Source of the DNA: Pseudomonadota bacterium
GTDB taxonomy: Bacteria > Pseudomonadota > Gammaproteobacteria > Steroidobacterales > Steroidobacteraceae
Reading direction: 5' to 3'
Assembly (NCBI GenBank): GCA_021792555.1
Contig: JAJYUL010000010.1
Span: 21,912-85,911 of the forward strand
DNA: 64,000 nucleotides
The translations under genes were made by a program, and so were the position numbers. The notes beneath the pieces are model-generated. The model did no database searches. It saw only the letters and a list, made by a program, of their open reading frames with translations, and was not told the origin of the DNA. This document shows positions 1-10,702 of the stretch, one piece after another; position 1 is the stretch's first letter, and each line of letters starts with the position of its first letter.

Positions 1-1
1 C

Positions 2-889
2 CACATCATCAATCTCGAGAAGACCCAGCCGCTGTACACGCAGGCTGCGGCCTTCGTGAAGGGCGTCGCCGCCGACGGCGGGCGGGTGCTGTTCGTCGGC
101 ACCAAGCGCTCGGCCCGCGAGGCCATCCAGAAGGAGGCCGAGCGCGCCGGCCAGCCGTACGTCAACCAGCGCTGGCTGGGCGGCATGCTCACGAATTTCA
201 AGACCATCCGCCAGTCGATCAAGCGCCTGGAGGAGATCACCGAGCTCGCCGGCTCCGGGGCGCTCGAGAAGCGCGGCAAGAAGGAAGCGACCCAGCTGCG
301 CCGCGAGCAGGAGAAGCTCGAGAGGAGCCTCGGGGGCATCAAGCAGATGGAGTCGCTGCCCGATGCGCTGTTCGTCGTGGACGTCGGGCACGAGAAGCTC
401 GCGATCGACGAGGCGCGCAAGCTCGGCATCCCGGTCGTGGCGGTGGTCGATACGAACTGCTCCCCGGACGGCATCGACTACGTGATTCCGGGCAACGACG
501 ATGCCATGCGGGCCATTCAGCTGTATGCCGCCGGCATGGCCGACGCGGTGCTCGAGGGCAAGGAGTCCGTCCCGGCCGTGGTGGTCGGGGAAGATGAGTT
601 CGTCGAGCTCGACGAGGCGGGCAATCCGCGCCGCAAGGCCGCGCGCGGGCCGCGCAAGAGCGCCGCTGCGGTGCGGCCGAGGAAGCCGGCCGCCCGGCGC
701 CGCCTGCCCGCCGTGAAGGCCCCGCCGCAGGCGCTCGCCGCCGAGGGCGCTGAGGATCTCGCCGGCGAGGAGGAGACCATCGAGGCCGTGCCGGAAGTGG
801 CCGCCTCGGGCGGATCGGGCACGACCACCGCGAGCGCGGGCAACCGCCGTCCGGCCGGCGCCACGCGCCGCAAGGGCCGCGGGGAGTGA
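2..889 (+). CDS. rpsB: 30S ribosomal protein S2 (5' end outside window)
   Basis: Small-subunit ribosomal protein S2, which binds late on the 30S head/platform next to S1. The reading frame is open from base 2 and begins inside the conserved HIINLEKT segment, so roughly the first 35-40 residues lie upstream of the window; the GTG at 56 is internal. The S2 core continues through [19 protein letters not shown] and [17 protein letters not shown]. After the core ending near [13 protein letters not shown], the protein runs on for about 85-90 residues of Ala/Arg/Pro/Glu-rich, probably disordered sequence. Escherichia coli S2 has 241 residues, so this one would be near 330. It leads the usual rpsB-tsf pair. 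Identity is certain; the role of the tail is unknown. Confidence 0.97.
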   Translation, partial: HIINLEKTQPLYTQAAAFVKGVAADGGRVLFVGTKRSAREAIQKEAERAGQPYVNQRWLGGMLTNFKTIRQSIKRLEEITELAGSGALEKRGKKEATQLRREQEKLERSLGGIKQMESLPDALFVVDVGHEKLAIDEARKLGIPVVAVVDTNCSPDGIDYVIPGNDDAMRAIQLYAAGMADAVLEGKESVPAVVVGEDEFVELDEAGNPRRKAARGPRKSAAAVRPRKPAARRRLPAVKAPPQALAAEGAEDLAGEEETIEAVPEVAASGGSGTTTASAGNRRPAGATRRKGRGE

Positions 890-895
890 GCCCCC

Positions 896-916
896 GCGCG
901 GCCGCTGCGGCCGCGC
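896..916 (+). terminator. Strong hairpin in the rpsB-tsf gap
   Basis: A perfect 9-bp inverted repeat (GCGCGGCCG, loop CTG, CGGCCGCGC) starts 7 nt after the rpsB stop. No U-tract follows, so this is not a canonical intrinsic terminator. A second weaker pair (CCCCGG/CCGGGG) follows. In enterobacteria the rpsB-tsf gap holds an attenuating terminator that lowers tsf expression; a similar attenuation or mRNA-stabilising role is inferred here. Confidence 0.35.
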
Positions 917-988
917 CTGCGGTAGCCCCGGTGCGGATGGCCGGGGCGGATCGAGCGTCCAGGGACGGCGCAACGGGATGAGTCCGAC

Positions 989-1873
<885 letters not shown>

Positions 1874-1952
1874 GCACGGTGTGATTCGGCCTCGCCGTCC
1901 GGCCGGGGCCGCGCGGGGCGGGCAGGATCCCGAAACGAGTGAAGGTTGGCGC

Positions 1953-2687
1953 ATGGCGATTGAAAAAGCGAAGACGGCCCGCTACTCCCGCATCCTCGTG
2001 AAGCTCTCCGGCGAGGCGCTCATGGGCCAGGCCGACTACGGCATCGACCCGGCGATGATCAAGCGCATCGCCGCGGAGCTCGAGGAGATCGCCGGACTCG
2101 GCGTGCAGCTCGCGGTGGTGATCGGCGGCGGGAACATCTTCCGCGGCGCGGGCCTCGCCCGCGCGGGCATGGACCGCGTGACCGCCGATCACATGGGCAT
2201 GCTCGCCACGGTGATGAACGCGCTCGCTCTGCAGGATGCGCTCGAGAGCCGGGGCCTGCACGCGCGCGTGATGTCGGCGATCCGCATCAACGAGGTGTGC
2301 GAGGACTACATCCGCCGCCGGGCCGTCCGCCACCTGGAGAAGGGGCGGGTGGTGATCTGCGCGGCCGGCACCGGCAATCCCTTCTTCACCACCGACACGG
2401 CCGCGGCGCTGCGCGCCATCGAGATCAACGCTGAGGTGCTGCTGAAGGCCACCAAGGTCGACGGGGTGTACTCCGACGACCCGGTGCGCAATCCCACCGC
2501 CCAGCGCTACCGGCGGCTCACCTTCGACCGGGTGCTCGCCGAGAAGCTCAACGTGATGGACGCCACCGCCATCGTCATGTGCCGCGACAACCACTTGCCT
2601 TTGCAGGTGTTCAATCTCAACAATCCAGGGGACATGACCCGCATCGTCCGCGGCGACGAGGTGGGCACGGTCGTGACCTGCGAGTGA
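1953..2687 (+). CDS. pyrH: UMP kinase
   Basis: Bacterial-type hexameric UMP kinase of the amino acid kinase superfamily, phosphorylating UMP to UDP with ATP. The 244-residue product has [11 protein letters not shown] (phosphate binding) near the N-terminus, the glycine-rich [11 protein letters not shown], the acidic [14 protein letters not shown] segment and the nucleotide-binding [12 protein letters not shown]. The open frame extends upstream, but the ATG at 1953 is preceded by GAAGG at 1941-1945 and gives the family length. It lies between tsf and frr. Allosteric control by GTP and UTP is known for the family and is not visible in the sequence. Confidence 0.97.
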   Translation: MAIEKAKTARYSRILVKLSGEALMGQADYGIDPAMIKRIAAELEEIAGLGVQLAVVIGGGNIFRGAGLARAGMDRVTADHMGMLATVMNALALQDALESRGLHARVMSAIRINEVCEDYIRRRAVRHLEKGRVVICAAGTGNPFFTTDTAAALRAIEINAEVLLKATKVDGVYSDDPVRNPTAQRYRRLTFDRVLAEKLNVMDATAIVMCRDNHLPLQVFNLNNPGDMTRIVRGDEVGTVVTCE

Positions 2688-2711
2688 GCCGATTCGGCCC
2701 GGAGTGTGACC

Positions 2712-3269
2712 ATGCTCGATGACCTGAAAAAAGATGCGCGCGAGCGCATGGCCAAATGCGTGCAGAGCTTCCAGGCCGACTTGAAGAAGCTGCGCACGGG
2801 GCGGGCGCACCCGAGCCTGATCGAGCATCTGAAGGTCGATTACTACGGCTCGGAGGTGCCGCTGCAGCAGGTGGCGAGCATCGCCGTCGAGGACGGGCGC
2901 ACGCTCGTGATCTCCCCGTGGGAGAAGGCCGTGGTGTCCGCGGTCGAGAAGGCGATCTTCAAGTCCGACCTCGGCCTGACGCCGATGACCGCCGGCACCG
3001 TCATCCGCATCCCGATGCCGCCGCTCACCGAGGAGCGCCGCCGCGAGATCACCAAGGTGCTCAAGGCCGACGCCGAGAACGCCCGTGTCGCGGTGCGCAA
3101 CGTGCGCCGCGATGTGATGAACGACGTGAAGGAGATGCTCAAGGAGAAGCTGATCACGCAGGATGACGAGCGGCGTGCGGAGGCGGACATCCAGAAGCTC
3201 ACCGACAAGCACGTTGCCGACATCGAGCAGCTTCTGGTGGCCAAGGAAAAGGAAGTCATGCAGGTCTGA
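2712..3269 (+). CDS. frr: Ribosome recycling factor
   Basis: RRF works with EF-G to split post-termination 70S ribosomes. The ATG at 2712 gives 185 residues, exactly the length of the E. coli protein; a GTG two codons upstream (2706) is possible but less likely. The sequence has the long three-helix bundle with KLRTGRAHPSLIEHL and the C-terminal DIEQLLVAKEKEVMQV helix, and the domain II region PLQQVASIAVEDGRTLVISPW. Its stop overlaps the uppS start by one base, indicating translational coupling. Confidence 0.97.
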   Translation: MLDDLKKDARERMAKCVQSFQADLKKLRTGRAHPSLIEHLKVDYYGSEVPLQQVASIAVEDGRTLVISPWEKAVVSAVEKAIFKSDLGLTPMTAGTVIRIPMPPLTEERRREITKVLKADAENARVAVRNVRRDVMNDVKEMLKEKLITQDDERRAEADIQKLTDKHVADIEQLLVAKEKEVMQV

Positions 3270-4060
3270 TGGGGCGCGCCGTGTCCGACAACGCCGTGTC
3301 CGCAGCGCTGCCCCGTCACATCGCCATCACCATGGACGGCAATGGCCGCTGGGCGGCCGCGCGCGGCCTGGCGCGCCCGGCGGGGCACAAGGCGGGGCTC
3401 GGGCCGGTGCGGCTGTGCGTGCGTGAGTGCTCGCGCCTGGGCATCGAGGCGCTCACCCTGTTCGCGTTCTCGAGCGAGAACTGGTCGCGCCCGGCCGAGG
3501 AGGTCGCGAGCCTGATGGGACTGTTCCTCGAGACGATCGACCGCGAGGTCAACGAGCTCGAGCGGCAGGCCGTGCGGCTGCGCATCATCGGCAACCGCCA
3601 GGCGCTCTCGGTGCGGCTGCAGGCGCAGATCGCCGCCGCCGAGCAGCGCACGGCCGGCAACACGGGCCTGAAGCTGCAGGTCGCGGTCAGCTACGGCGGC
3701 CGCTGGGACATCGTGCAGGCGGCCCGCGCGCTCGCCGGGCAGTGCGCGAGCGGCGCGCTCCCGCTCGCCGCGATCGACGAGGCGCGCTTCGCCGCGGCGC
3801 TCGAGCTCGGCGGGCTGCCCGATCCGGATCTGCTGATCCGCACCGGCGCGGAGCGGCGCATCAGCAATTTCCTGCTGTGGAACCTTGCCTATGCGGAGCT
3901 GTATTTCAGCGACCGGCTCTGGCCGGACTTCGACGCCGAGGAGTTCGCCGCCGCGCTCGCGTTCTTCGCCGGGCGCGAGCGGCGCTTCGGCCACACGGGG
4001 GGACAGCTCGGCGCGCCGGCCCCCGAGCGCAGCGGCGCGGCGTTGAAAGCGGCACCGTGA
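3269..4060 (+). CDS. uppS: Undecaprenyl (di-trans,poly-cis) diphosphate synthase
   Basis: Cis-prenyltransferase that condenses isopentenyl diphosphate units onto farnesyl diphosphate to make the C55 lipid carrier for peptidoglycan and O-antigen. The product (263 aa) has the catalytic MDGNGRWA motif (Asp23 in this numbering), FSSENWSRP near residue 70, and the C-terminal [15 protein letters not shown] and [12 protein letters not shown] elements that bind diphosphate and magnesium. It starts at 3269 (overlap ATGA-type with frr) and its stop overlaps the cdsA GTG by four bases. The C-terminal 25 residues are variable. The Dxr and IspD/IspF enzymes encoded nearby supply its substrates. Confidence 0.97.
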   Translation: MGRAVSDNAVSAALPRHIAITMDGNGRWAAARGLARPAGHKAGLGPVRLCVRECSRLGIEALTLFAFSSENWSRPAEEVASLMGLFLETIDREVNELERQAVRLRIIGNRQALSVRLQAQIAAAEQRTAGNTGLKLQVAVSYGGRWDIVQAARALAGQCASGALPLAAIDEARFAAALELGGLPDPDLLIRTGAERRISNFLLWNLAYAELYFSDRLWPDFDAEEFAAALAFFAGRERRFGHTGGQLGAPAPERSGAALKAAP

Positions 4061-4869
4061 GCGAATCGCTGCGCAAACGCATCGCCACCGCCGCCGTTCT
4101 GATCGCGCTGCTGCTCGCGGTGCTGTTCGCGCTGCCCGAGGCGGCCACGCTCGGGCTGCTCACCCTCGTGGTGCTCCTCGGCGCATGGGAGTGGTCGGCT
4201 TTCCTCAAGCCGCGCCGGCGCGCGGTGCGCGCGCTGTACGTTGCGCTGATCGCGCTCGCGCTGCCGCTCGCCTGGCGCCTGACCGCCACGCGCGAGGGAC
4301 TGCAGCTGCTGCTCGGCGCGGCAGGGCTGTGGTGGGTGCTCGCCCTGGGCTGGATCGTGCTCGCCCCGCAGCGCGTGCGCCCCTGGTCGGCCGCGCTCGC
4401 CGGGGTGTGCGCGCTCGTGCCCGCCTGGCTCGCGCTCGCGCGGCTGCGCCTCGGCGGGCTGCGCGGGGCGGAGTGGGTGCTCTTCTGTCTGCTGCTGGTG
4501 TGGATGGCCGACATCGGGGCGTACTTCGCCGGCCGGCACTTCGGGCGGCGGCGCCTCGCCCCGGCGGTCTCCCCGGGCAAGACCTGGGAAGGGGTCCTCG
4601 GCGGCACCGCGGCGTGCATTCCGGTGGCGATCGCCGGCAGTTTCTGGTTCAGTGTGCCCCTGGGATGGTTTTTGGTGCTGTGCCTGGCGGCGGTGGCGTG
4701 CTCCATCGTCGGGGATTTGACCGAGAGTCTGCTGAAGCGCTTCGCGGGAGTGAAGGACAGCGGCACGCTCTTTCCCGGGCACGGCGGGGTCATGGACCGT
4801 ATCGACAGCCTGACCGGGGCCGCTCCGGTGCTGTTGCTCGGTCTTACGTTTTTGGGAGTTCTGCCATGA
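4057..4869 (+). CDS. cdsA: Phosphatidate cytidylyltransferase
   Basis: Integral membrane enzyme that makes CDP-diacylglycerol from phosphatidic acid and CTP, the branch point of phospholipid synthesis. The 270-residue protein is almost entirely hydrophobic with about eight predicted membrane segments. It ends with the CDS signature [16 protein letters not shown] followed by IDS. The open frame extends far upstream in a shadow of uppS; the GTG at 4057 (GTGA overlap with the uppS stop) gives the correct N-terminus [14 protein letters not shown]. Its own stop overlaps the dxr start. Confidence 0.96.
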   Translation: MSESLRKRIATAAVLIALLLAVLFALPEAATLGLLTLVVLLGAWEWSAFLKPRRRAVRALYVALIALALPLAWRLTATREGLQLLLGAAGLWWVLALGWIVLAPQRVRPWSAALAGVCALVPAWLALARLRLGGLRGAEWVLFCLLLVWMADIGAYFAGRHFGRRRLAPAVSPGKTWEGVLGGTAACIPVAIAGSFWFSVPLGWFLVLCLAAVACSIVGDLTESLLKRFAGVKDSGTLFPGHGGVMDRIDSLTGAAPVLLLGLTFLGVLP

Positions 4870-6083
4870 TGGGCGTGGTCGTTCTCGGTTCCACCGGCTC
4901 GATCGGCGAGAGCACCCTCGATGTGCTCGCACGCCATCCGGATCGTTTCCGCCTGGTCGGGATCGGCGCTCACCGCAGCGTCGAGAAGCTCGCCGAGCAG
5001 ATCCTGCGTCACCGGCCGGCCTACGCCGCGCTCGCCGACGAGGCCGCCGCGCGTGCGCTCGCCGAGCGTCTGGGGGATCGGGCCCCCGGCACGCGGCTGC
5101 TCGCGGGGAAGGACTCGCTCACCGCGCTCGCCACGCTGGCGGAGGCCGACTGCGTGATGGCGGCGATCGTGGGGGCGGCGGGACTGCCCTCGACGCTCGC
5201 GGCGGCGCGCGCCGGCAAGCGGCTGCTGCTCGCGAACAAGGAGTCGCTGGTGATGTCCGGGCCGCTGCTGATGCAGGCGGTCCGCGACGGCGGGGCGACG
5301 CTGCTGCCCATCGACAGCGAGCACAATGCCATCTTCCAGTGCCTGCCGCACGGCGCGAGCGCCGGGGCCACCCCGGCCGGTGTGCGCCGGGTGCTGCTGA
5401 CCGCCTCGGGCGGCCCGTTCCGCGACTGGAGCGCCGAGGCCATCGCCGCGGCGAGCCCGGAGGCGGCCGTCGCGCACCCCAACTGGGTGATGGGCCGCAA
5501 GATCTCGGTCGACTCCGCGACGCTCATGAACAAGGGCCTGGAGCTCATCGAGGCGTGCTTCCTGTTCGGCCTGCCGCCGGCGCAGGTCGACATCGTCGTG
5601 CACCCGCAGAGCATCATTCATTCGCTGGTCGAGTACGTCGACGGCTCGCTGCTCGCGCAGCTCGGCTCGCCCGATATGCGCACGCCCATCGCCTATGCGC
5701 TCGCCTGGCCCGAGCGCATGGACTCCGGTGTGGCGTTTCTCGATCTGATCAAGACCGCGCGTCTGGACTTCCGGCCGCCCGATCCGCAGCGCTTCCCGTG
5801 CCTGCGGCTCGCCGGGCAGGCCGCCCGCGCCGGCGGACTCGCGCCGGTGACGCTCAACGCCGCCAACGAAATCGCGGTGCACGCCTTCCTCGAGCGGCGG
5901 TTGAACTTTCCCGGGATCGCCTCGGTCATTGAGGAGGTGATCACACGCTCTACCGCGGGGCCAATCGGCGGATTGGATGATGTCCTGGCCGCCGATGCCG
6001 AAGCGCGGCGGCTGGCGCACGAGTGCATCGCGGCGCGTGCCCGAGGGGGCGCGCAAGTGGCCGTCGGGGGCGCGTGCGCATGA
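4866..6083 (+). CDS. dxr: 1-deoxy-D-xylulose 5-phosphate reductoisomerase
   Basis: NADPH-dependent enzyme of the MEP pathway, converting DXP to 2-C-methyl-D-erythritol 4-phosphate. The 405-residue product shows the nucleotide-binding [14 protein letters not shown] at its N-terminus, LLANKESLV and the metal/substrate region [12 protein letters not shown]. The conserved [18 protein letters not shown] follows, then [13 protein letters not shown]. Two adjacent ATGs (4866, 4869) are possible starts; the first overlaps the cdsA stop as ATGA. IspD and IspF of the same pathway lie about 20 kb downstream. Identity is secure. Confidence 0.97.
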   Translation: MMGVVVLGSTGSIGESTLDVLARHPDRFRLVGIGAHRSVEKLAEQILRHRPAYAALADEAAARALAERLGDRAPGTRLLAGKDSLTALATLAEADCVMAAIVGAAGLPSTLAAARAGKRLLLANKESLVMSGPLLMQAVRDGGATLLPIDSEHNAIFQCLPHGASAGATPAGVRRVLLTASGGPFRDWSAEAIAAASPEAAVAHPNWVMGRKISVDSATLMNKGLELIEACFLFGLPPAQVDIVVHPQSIIHSLVEYVDGSLLAQLGSPDMRTPIAYALAWPERMDSGVAFLDLIKTARLDFRPPDPQRFPCLRLAGQAARAGGLAPVTLNAANEIAVHAFLERRLNFPGIASVIEEVITRSTAGPIGGLDDVLAADAEARRLAHECIAARARGGAQVAVGGACA

Positions 6084-7450
6084 CCGTGCTGTGGTACCTG
6101 TTGTGGTTCGCCGTCGCCGTGAGCCTGCTCGTCACGGTGCACGAGTTCGGCCACTTCTGGGTGGGCCGGCGGCTCGGCCTGAAGGTGCTGCGCTTCTCGG
6201 TGGGCTTCGGCAAGCCGATCCTCTCCTGGCGCGGCCGCGACGGGGTGGAGTACTGGATCTGCCCGATCCCGCTCGGCGGCTACGTCAAGTTCCTCGATGA
6301 GCGCGAAGGGCCGGTGCCGACGGCCGAACTGCCGCGCTCGTTCACGCGCGTGCATCCGTTGCGGCGCGTGCTGGTGCTGCTCGCCGGCCCCGGGTTCAAC
6401 TTCCTCTTCGCGGTGCTCGTGCTCGCCGGGATGTTCTGGGCGAGCGGGCTGACGCGCTGGCTGCCGGTGGTCGGTGACGTGAACGCCGGCTCGATCGCCG
6501 CGCGCGCCGGCGTGCGCAGCGGGGACCGGATCGTGGCGATCAACGGCGTGCCGGTCGACAGCCAGAGCCAGGTGCGCATGCAGCTGCTCGAGGTGATGAG
6601 CGGCAGCGGCAATGCGCGGCTCACCGTGCGCGCCGGGGACGCAGCGCCGCGCCAGGTCGACCTCGACGTGCGCGATCCGGCGCAGCGGCGGCGGCTCACC
6701 GGGCCCTCCGGCCCCATGGGCGGACTCGGCATGCACTTCTGGGAGCCGAGCATCCCGCCGGTGCTCGGACGGGTGCTGCCCGGCGGGCCGGCGGCGCGCG
6801 CAGGCCTCGCGGCCGGGGACCGGATCGTGGCCGTCGACGGGCGCCCGATGAAGGATTTCCAGGACGTGGTGGCGGCGATCAGCCCGAATCCCGGCAAGAC
6901 GCTCGCCATCACCTACCGGCGCGGCGGGGCCGAGCGCACCGTGGAGGTCACCACGGCGAGCGTGACGGTGGCCGGCCGGCGCATCGGGCGCATCGAGGCC
7001 GAGGAGCCCCTCACGATGCACTATCCGCCGGGCATGGTGCGCCACGTGCCGCTCGGGCCGATTGCGGCCCTCGGCAAGGCCTCTGCGCGGATCGGGACGC
7101 TGACGGTGCTGCAGGTGCGGCTGCTGTGGCGCATGATGCTCGGGCGGGTGTCGATCAAGAATCTCGGCGGGCCGCTCACCATCGCGCAGGAGGCGGGCCA
7201 GTCCGCCAGCGCCGGGGCGAGCTCGTTTCTCGGCTTTCTCGTACTGATTTCGCTCGAGATCGGCTTTCTGAACCTGCTGCCGATTCCGATTCTCGACGGC
7301 GGGCAGGTCGTCTTTCAGCTGCTCGAGTGGGTCAAGGGGGCGCCGCTGTCCGAGCGGGCGCAAATCATCGGTCAGCAGGTCGGGATCGCCCTGCTGATCC
7401 TGCTGATGGGAGTGGCGCTGTTCAATGACATCGCCCGCCAGTTCAGCTGA
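6080..7450 (+). CDS. rseP: RIP metalloprotease RseP (site-2 protease)
   Basis: Inner-membrane zinc metalloprotease that makes the second cut in the anti-sigma factor RseA and so releases sigma-E. The 456-residue product has the HEFGH zinc motif at residues 21-25 inside the first membrane helix, two periplasmic PDZ domains (around residues 110-300, each with a GDRIVA element), and the third ligand motif PIPILDGGQ (Asp near 406) before the last membrane segment. The ATG at 6080 overlaps the dxr stop. Its presumed substrate RseA is encoded at 45335-45985. It precedes bamA, as in many Gammaproteobacteria. Confidence 0.96.
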   Translation: MTVLWYLLWFAVAVSLLVTVHEFGHFWVGRRLGLKVLRFSVGFGKPILSWRGRDGVEYWICPIPLGGYVKFLDEREGPVPTAELPRSFTRVHPLRRVLVLLAGPGFNFLFAVLVLAGMFWASGLTRWLPVVGDVNAGSIAARAGVRSGDRIVAINGVPVDSQSQVRMQLLEVMSGSGNARLTVRAGDAAPRQVDLDVRDPAQRRRLTGPSGPMGGLGMHFWEPSIPPVLGRVLPGGPAARAGLAAGDRIVAVDGRPMKDFQDVVAAISPNPGKTLAITYRRGGAERTVEVTTASVTVAGRRIGRIEAEEPLTMHYPPGMVRHVPLGPIAALGKASARIGTLTVLQVRLLWRMMLGRVSIKNLGGPLTIAQEAGQSASAGASSFLGFLVLISLEIGFLNLLPIPILDGGQVVFQLLEWVKGAPLSERAQIIGQQVGIALLILLMGVALFNDIARQFS

Positions 7451-7598
7451 CTGTTGCGCACACTAAAGCCGGATCGCACTTGAGGTCCGCTCGTCTCCGC
7501 GCGGCGCTGCCGTCCGGGGCACCGGGGGTTACATACGTGATCGATGCAGAAGATTGGGGCCAAATGTTTCGCTACGTGACAAATCGGATGGTTGCCGT

Positions 7599-10034
7599 AT
7601 GAGGCGGCGAATCGGGCTGCTTGGCGTGGCGCTCGCCGTTCACTCGGCGCTCGCGCTCGCGCAGAACGGCGTCTCCTCCTCCACCGCGGACTTCACCGTC
7701 GGCAACATCAAGGTGGAGGGCCTGCAGCGCATCTCCGAGGGCACGGTCTTTAACTATCTGCCGGTGAACATCGGCGATACGCTCGACCCGCGCAAGGTGC
7801 GCCAGGCGATCCGCGCGCTGTATGCGACCGGGTTCTTCCGCGACGTGGAAATGCGCCGCCAGGGCAATACCCTCATCGTGGTGGTGGCCGAGCGGCCCTC
7901 GATCGAGAGCTTCACGATCAAGGGCAACAAGGCGATCAAGACCAAGGCGCTGATGAAATCTCTGCGCAACGTCGGACTCGCCCCGGGCAAGATCTTCGAC
8001 CGCTCGGTGCTGCAGCAGGTCACCGAGTACCTCACCGACATGTACTACGGGCGCGGCAAGTACGGGGTGCGCATCAACACCAAGGTGATCCCCGACACCG
8101 ACAACCGCGTCAAGATCAACATCAACATCGTCGAGGGCTCGCGCGCGGTCATCCGCTCGATCAACATCGTCGGCGCCACGCATTTCCCGCAGAGCGAGAT
8201 CCTCTCGCATTTCCACCTGAAGACGCCGGACTGGCTGTCGTGGTACAAGGACGACGACCGCTACTCGCGCGCGACCCTGAAGGGCGATCTGGAGCGGCTG
8301 CGCGATTTCTACATGAACCGCGGCTACGCGAACTTCGCGATCCGCTCGACGCAGGTGCAGATCAGTCCCGACAAGAAGAACATCTACATCAACGTCAGCA
8401 TCAGGCAGGGCGGGGTGTTCCGCATCTCGAGCGTGAAGCTCGCCGGCACCTTCGTGGTGCCGGAGGCGCAGCTCGAGCGCCTGGTGGTGGTCAAGCCCGG
8501 GCAGGTGTTCGACCGCGAGCGCATCACCGCCACGCAGAAGCTCATCCAGGACCGCCTCGGCGAGTACGGCTATGCCTTCGCCAAGGTCGATCCGGTGCCG
8601 ACCCCGAATGCCAAGACCCACAAGGTCGCGCTCACCTTCTTCGTCGACCCGGGCGACCGGGTGTACGTGCGCAAGATCACCTTCTCCGGCGAGACCGCCA
8701 TCAACGACGTGGTGCTCAGGCGCGAGCTGCGCCAGCTCGAGGGCGGGTGGCTCTCGAACGTGGCGCTCGAGCGCTCGAAGTTCTTCCTGCAGCGCCTGCC
8801 GTACGTCAAGCACGTGAGCTACTCCACCCACCGGGTGCCGGGCTCGCCCGATGAGGTGGACGTCGACTACAAGATCAAGCAGGGGCCGGCCGCGCAGCTG
8901 TCCGGCGGCATCGGCTACTCGGCGATGTACAAGCTGATGCTGAACGCGAACTTCGCCGACGCGGACTTCCTCGGCACCGGCAACCGCCTGTCGGTCAACC
9001 TGCAGGGCGGGGCGTTCGACAAGCTCTACAGCGTCAGCTACACCAACCCGTACATGACCATGAACGGGGTGTCGCAGACGCTCTCGGTGAGCTACAACGA
9101 CGCCACGCAGTTCGTCTCCTCCTCCTCGAGCTTCGACTCGAAGACGATCAACCTCGGTCCCACGTGGTCGTATCCGATCAGCGAGTTCCAGTATCTGTCC
9201 TTCGGCGCGGCGTTCGAGGATGCGCAGCTGCTCACCAGCTCCATCGGCAGCGCCGAGCAGGCCCAGCAGTGGGTGCGGGAGAACGGCAACTCCTACAGCC
9301 GCCTGGTGCACGAGGACTACAGCAACAACGACTTCGTGTTCTACGGCACGAACTACCACGACGTGCAGCTGCTGCTCGGCTGGCAGATCGATGACCGCAA
9401 CCGCACGCTGTTCGCCGACCGCGGCATGCGGGCGGCGCTGAACGCGAGCGCCACGATCCCGGGCAGCAGCTCGGTCAAGTACTACGTCGCGAGCGCGCTC
9501 TATCAGCAGTACGTTCCGCTGTGGCGGCACTACCTGACGCTCTCGTTCCACGAGCGCGTCGATTACGGCGCCGGCTTCGGGGGCACCACGGGTCTGCCGC
9601 CCTACCGGCTGTTCTTCGGCGGCGGCCCGGACTCGGTGCGCGGCTTCCGCGAGAGCTGGCTCGGGCCGCGCGACAACTTCGGCAACCCCTACGGCGGCAA
9701 CTTCGACATCATCAGCCAGAACGAGCTGCTGCTGCCGATCCCGGCCAAGTGGCGCCAGACCGCCCGGGTGAGCCTGTTCTTCGACGTCGGCAACGTCTTC
9801 TACACCGGGAGCCTGGTGAAGTTCTACGAGCCGGACAACGTCACGCCGGTGACCTACCACCTGCGCGGCTGGGGGTCGCTGAAGCGCTCGGTGGGCCTCG
9901 CCGTGGAGTGGCTCTCGCCCATGGGCCTGTTCCGTTTCAGCTACGGGGTGCCGCTGAACGCCACGCACGCCACGCAGAACACCTGGGGGGATCAGACCAG
10001 CGGCTTCCAGTTCACGGTGGGCCAGGCCTTCTAG
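7599..10034 (+). CDS. bamA: Outer membrane protein assembly factor BamA
   Basis: Omp85-family core of the BAM complex that inserts beta-barrel proteins into the outer membrane. The ATG at 7599 gives 811 residues with a signal peptide (MRRRIGLLGVALAVHSALALA). Five POTRA domains follow (about 30-430), then a 16-strand barrel with the RGF motif of loop 6 in GGPDSVRGFRESWLGP, and it ends in an aromatic C-terminal strand (FQFTVGQAF) as expected for a barrel recognised by BAM itself. The frame is open 45 bases further upstream, but that would hide the signal peptide. It has its own 148-nt leader after rseP; no convincing sigma-E promoter was seen there. Confidence 0.97.
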   Translation: MRRRIGLLGVALAVHSALALAQNGVSSSTADFTVGNIKVEGLQRISEGTVFNYLPVNIGDTLDPRKVRQAIRALYATGFFRDVEMRRQGNTLIVVVAERPSIESFTIKGNKAIKTKALMKSLRNVGLAPGKIFDRSVLQQVTEYLTDMYYGRGKYGVRINTKVIPDTDNRVKININIVEGSRAVIRSINIVGATHFPQSEILSHFHLKTPDWLSWYKDDDRYSRATLKGDLERLRDFYMNRGYANFAIRSTQVQISPDKKNIYINVSIRQGGVFRISSVKLAGTFVVPEAQLERLVVVKPGQVFDRERITATQKLIQDRLGEYGYAFAKVDPVPTPNAKTHKVALTFFVDPGDRVYVRKITFSGETAINDVVLRRELRQLEGGWLSNVALERSKFFLQRLPYVKHVSYSTHRVPGSPDEVDVDYKIKQGPAAQLSGGIGYSAMYKLMLNANFADADFLGTGNRLSVNLQGGAFDKLYSVSYTNPYMTMNGVSQTLSVSYNDATQFVSSSSSFDSKTINLGPTWSYPISEFQYLSFGAAFEDAQLLTSSIGSAEQAQQWVRENGNSYSRLVHEDYSNNDFVFYGTNYHDVQLLLGWQIDDRNRTLFADRGMRAALNASATIPGSSSVKYYVASALYQQYVPLWRHYLTLSFHERVDYGAGFGGTTGLPPYRLFFGGGPDSVRGFRESWLGPRDNFGNPYGGNFDIISQNELLLPIPAKWRQTARVSLFFDVGNVFYTGSLVKFYEPDNVTPVTYHLRGWGSLKRSVGLAVEWLSPMGLFRFSYGVPLNATHATQNTWGDQTSGFQFTVGQAF

Positions 10035-10080
10035 AGGCCCGGGCACGTCCCGGCGAGGGATGGTAAGATCGGTCGCTTAG

Positions 10081-10123
10081 CCGCCCCGATGAGGGGCGGA
10101 TGTGCATTACACATACCTTTTTT
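10081..10123 (+). terminator. Tandem hairpins and U6 run ahead of skp
   Basis: In the bamA-skp gap there is a perfect 7-bp stem (CCGCCCC / GGGGCGG, loop GATGA, 10081-10099). It is directly followed by a 5-bp stem (ATGTG / CACAT, loop CATTA, 10100-10114) and then ACC and six T residues (10118-10123). This could be an intrinsic terminator or attenuator between bamA and skp, but the stem next to the T run is short. The skp ribosome-binding site (GAGGTGG, 10135-10141) begins 12 nt later. Confidence 0.35.
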
Positions 10124-10147
10124 CTGCAATTTTCGAGGTGGGTTTCC

Positions 10148-10690
10148 GTGAAGCGCTTGAGCAGAAGCCATTCGTTCGTTTGGATGATCGCCGCCGGCTT
10201 GCTGGTGTCGGCACTGGCCGCCGCGAGCGCCCAGGCCGCGGCCTTGAAGATCGGGGTGGTCAATTACGGGGTGCTCGTGCAGTCCTCGCCGCAGTACAAG
10301 GCGGCCATCGCCTCCCTGCGCGCGGAATTCCTGCCCAAGCAGAAGCAGCTGCAGGCCGAGGCGAAGACGCTGCAGGCCAAGCAGCAGAAGCTGCAGCGCA
10401 ATGAGGCGACCATGACCCAGGATCAGGTCGCCCAGGCCGAACTGGATCTGCGCGAGAAGGTCGAGTCCTTCCGCCAGGAGTCGGGCAAGGTCCAGGATGC
10501 CCTGAACACGCGCCGGACCGAGCTGTTCACCAAGGTGCAGAACGCCATCGCGCTGGTCGTGCAGCGCTATGCCAAGCAGCACGGCTACAACCTGGTGATG
10601 ATGAACGACGGGGTGATCTACGCCGACTCGGGGCTCGATCTGACCCCGGCGATTCTGCAGATCCTGAAGGCCGCTCCGGCGGGCAAATAA
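10148..10690 (+). CDS. skp: Periplasmic chaperone Skp/OmpH family
   Basis: Trimeric periplasmic chaperone that carries unfolded outer membrane proteins to BAM. The GTG at 10148, preceded by GAGGTGG with 6-nt spacing, gives 180 residues. It has a clear signal peptide (basic VKRLSRSH, hydrophobic core, cleavage near ASAQA-AA), the start of the mature chain at LKIGVVNYGVLVQSSPQYK, a long charged coiled-coil tentacle region rich in Lys, Gln, Glu and Ala (about 60-135), and a return strand ending DLTPAILQILKA. A longer frame from 10100 would place extra residues before the signal peptide and is less likely. Neighbours bamA and lpxD match the usual order. Confidence 0.94.
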   Translation: MKRLSRSHSFVWMIAAGLLVSALAAASAQAAALKIGVVNYGVLVQSSPQYKAAIASLRAEFLPKQKQLQAEAKTLQAKQQKLQRNEATMTQDQVAQAELDLREKVESFRQESGKVQDALNTRRTELFTKVQNAIALVVQRYAKQHGYNLVMMNDGVIYADSGLDLTPAILQILKAAPAGK

Positions 10691-10702
10691 CCGCCGTCCG
10701 CC

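Noticed and set aside
7572..10046. 824-codon minus-strand frame opposite bamA, and similar ones at 25661-28099, 32348-34702 and 47635-50313
   Set aside because: Same antisense artefact; no ribosome-binding site, no family resemblance, low-complexity composition.
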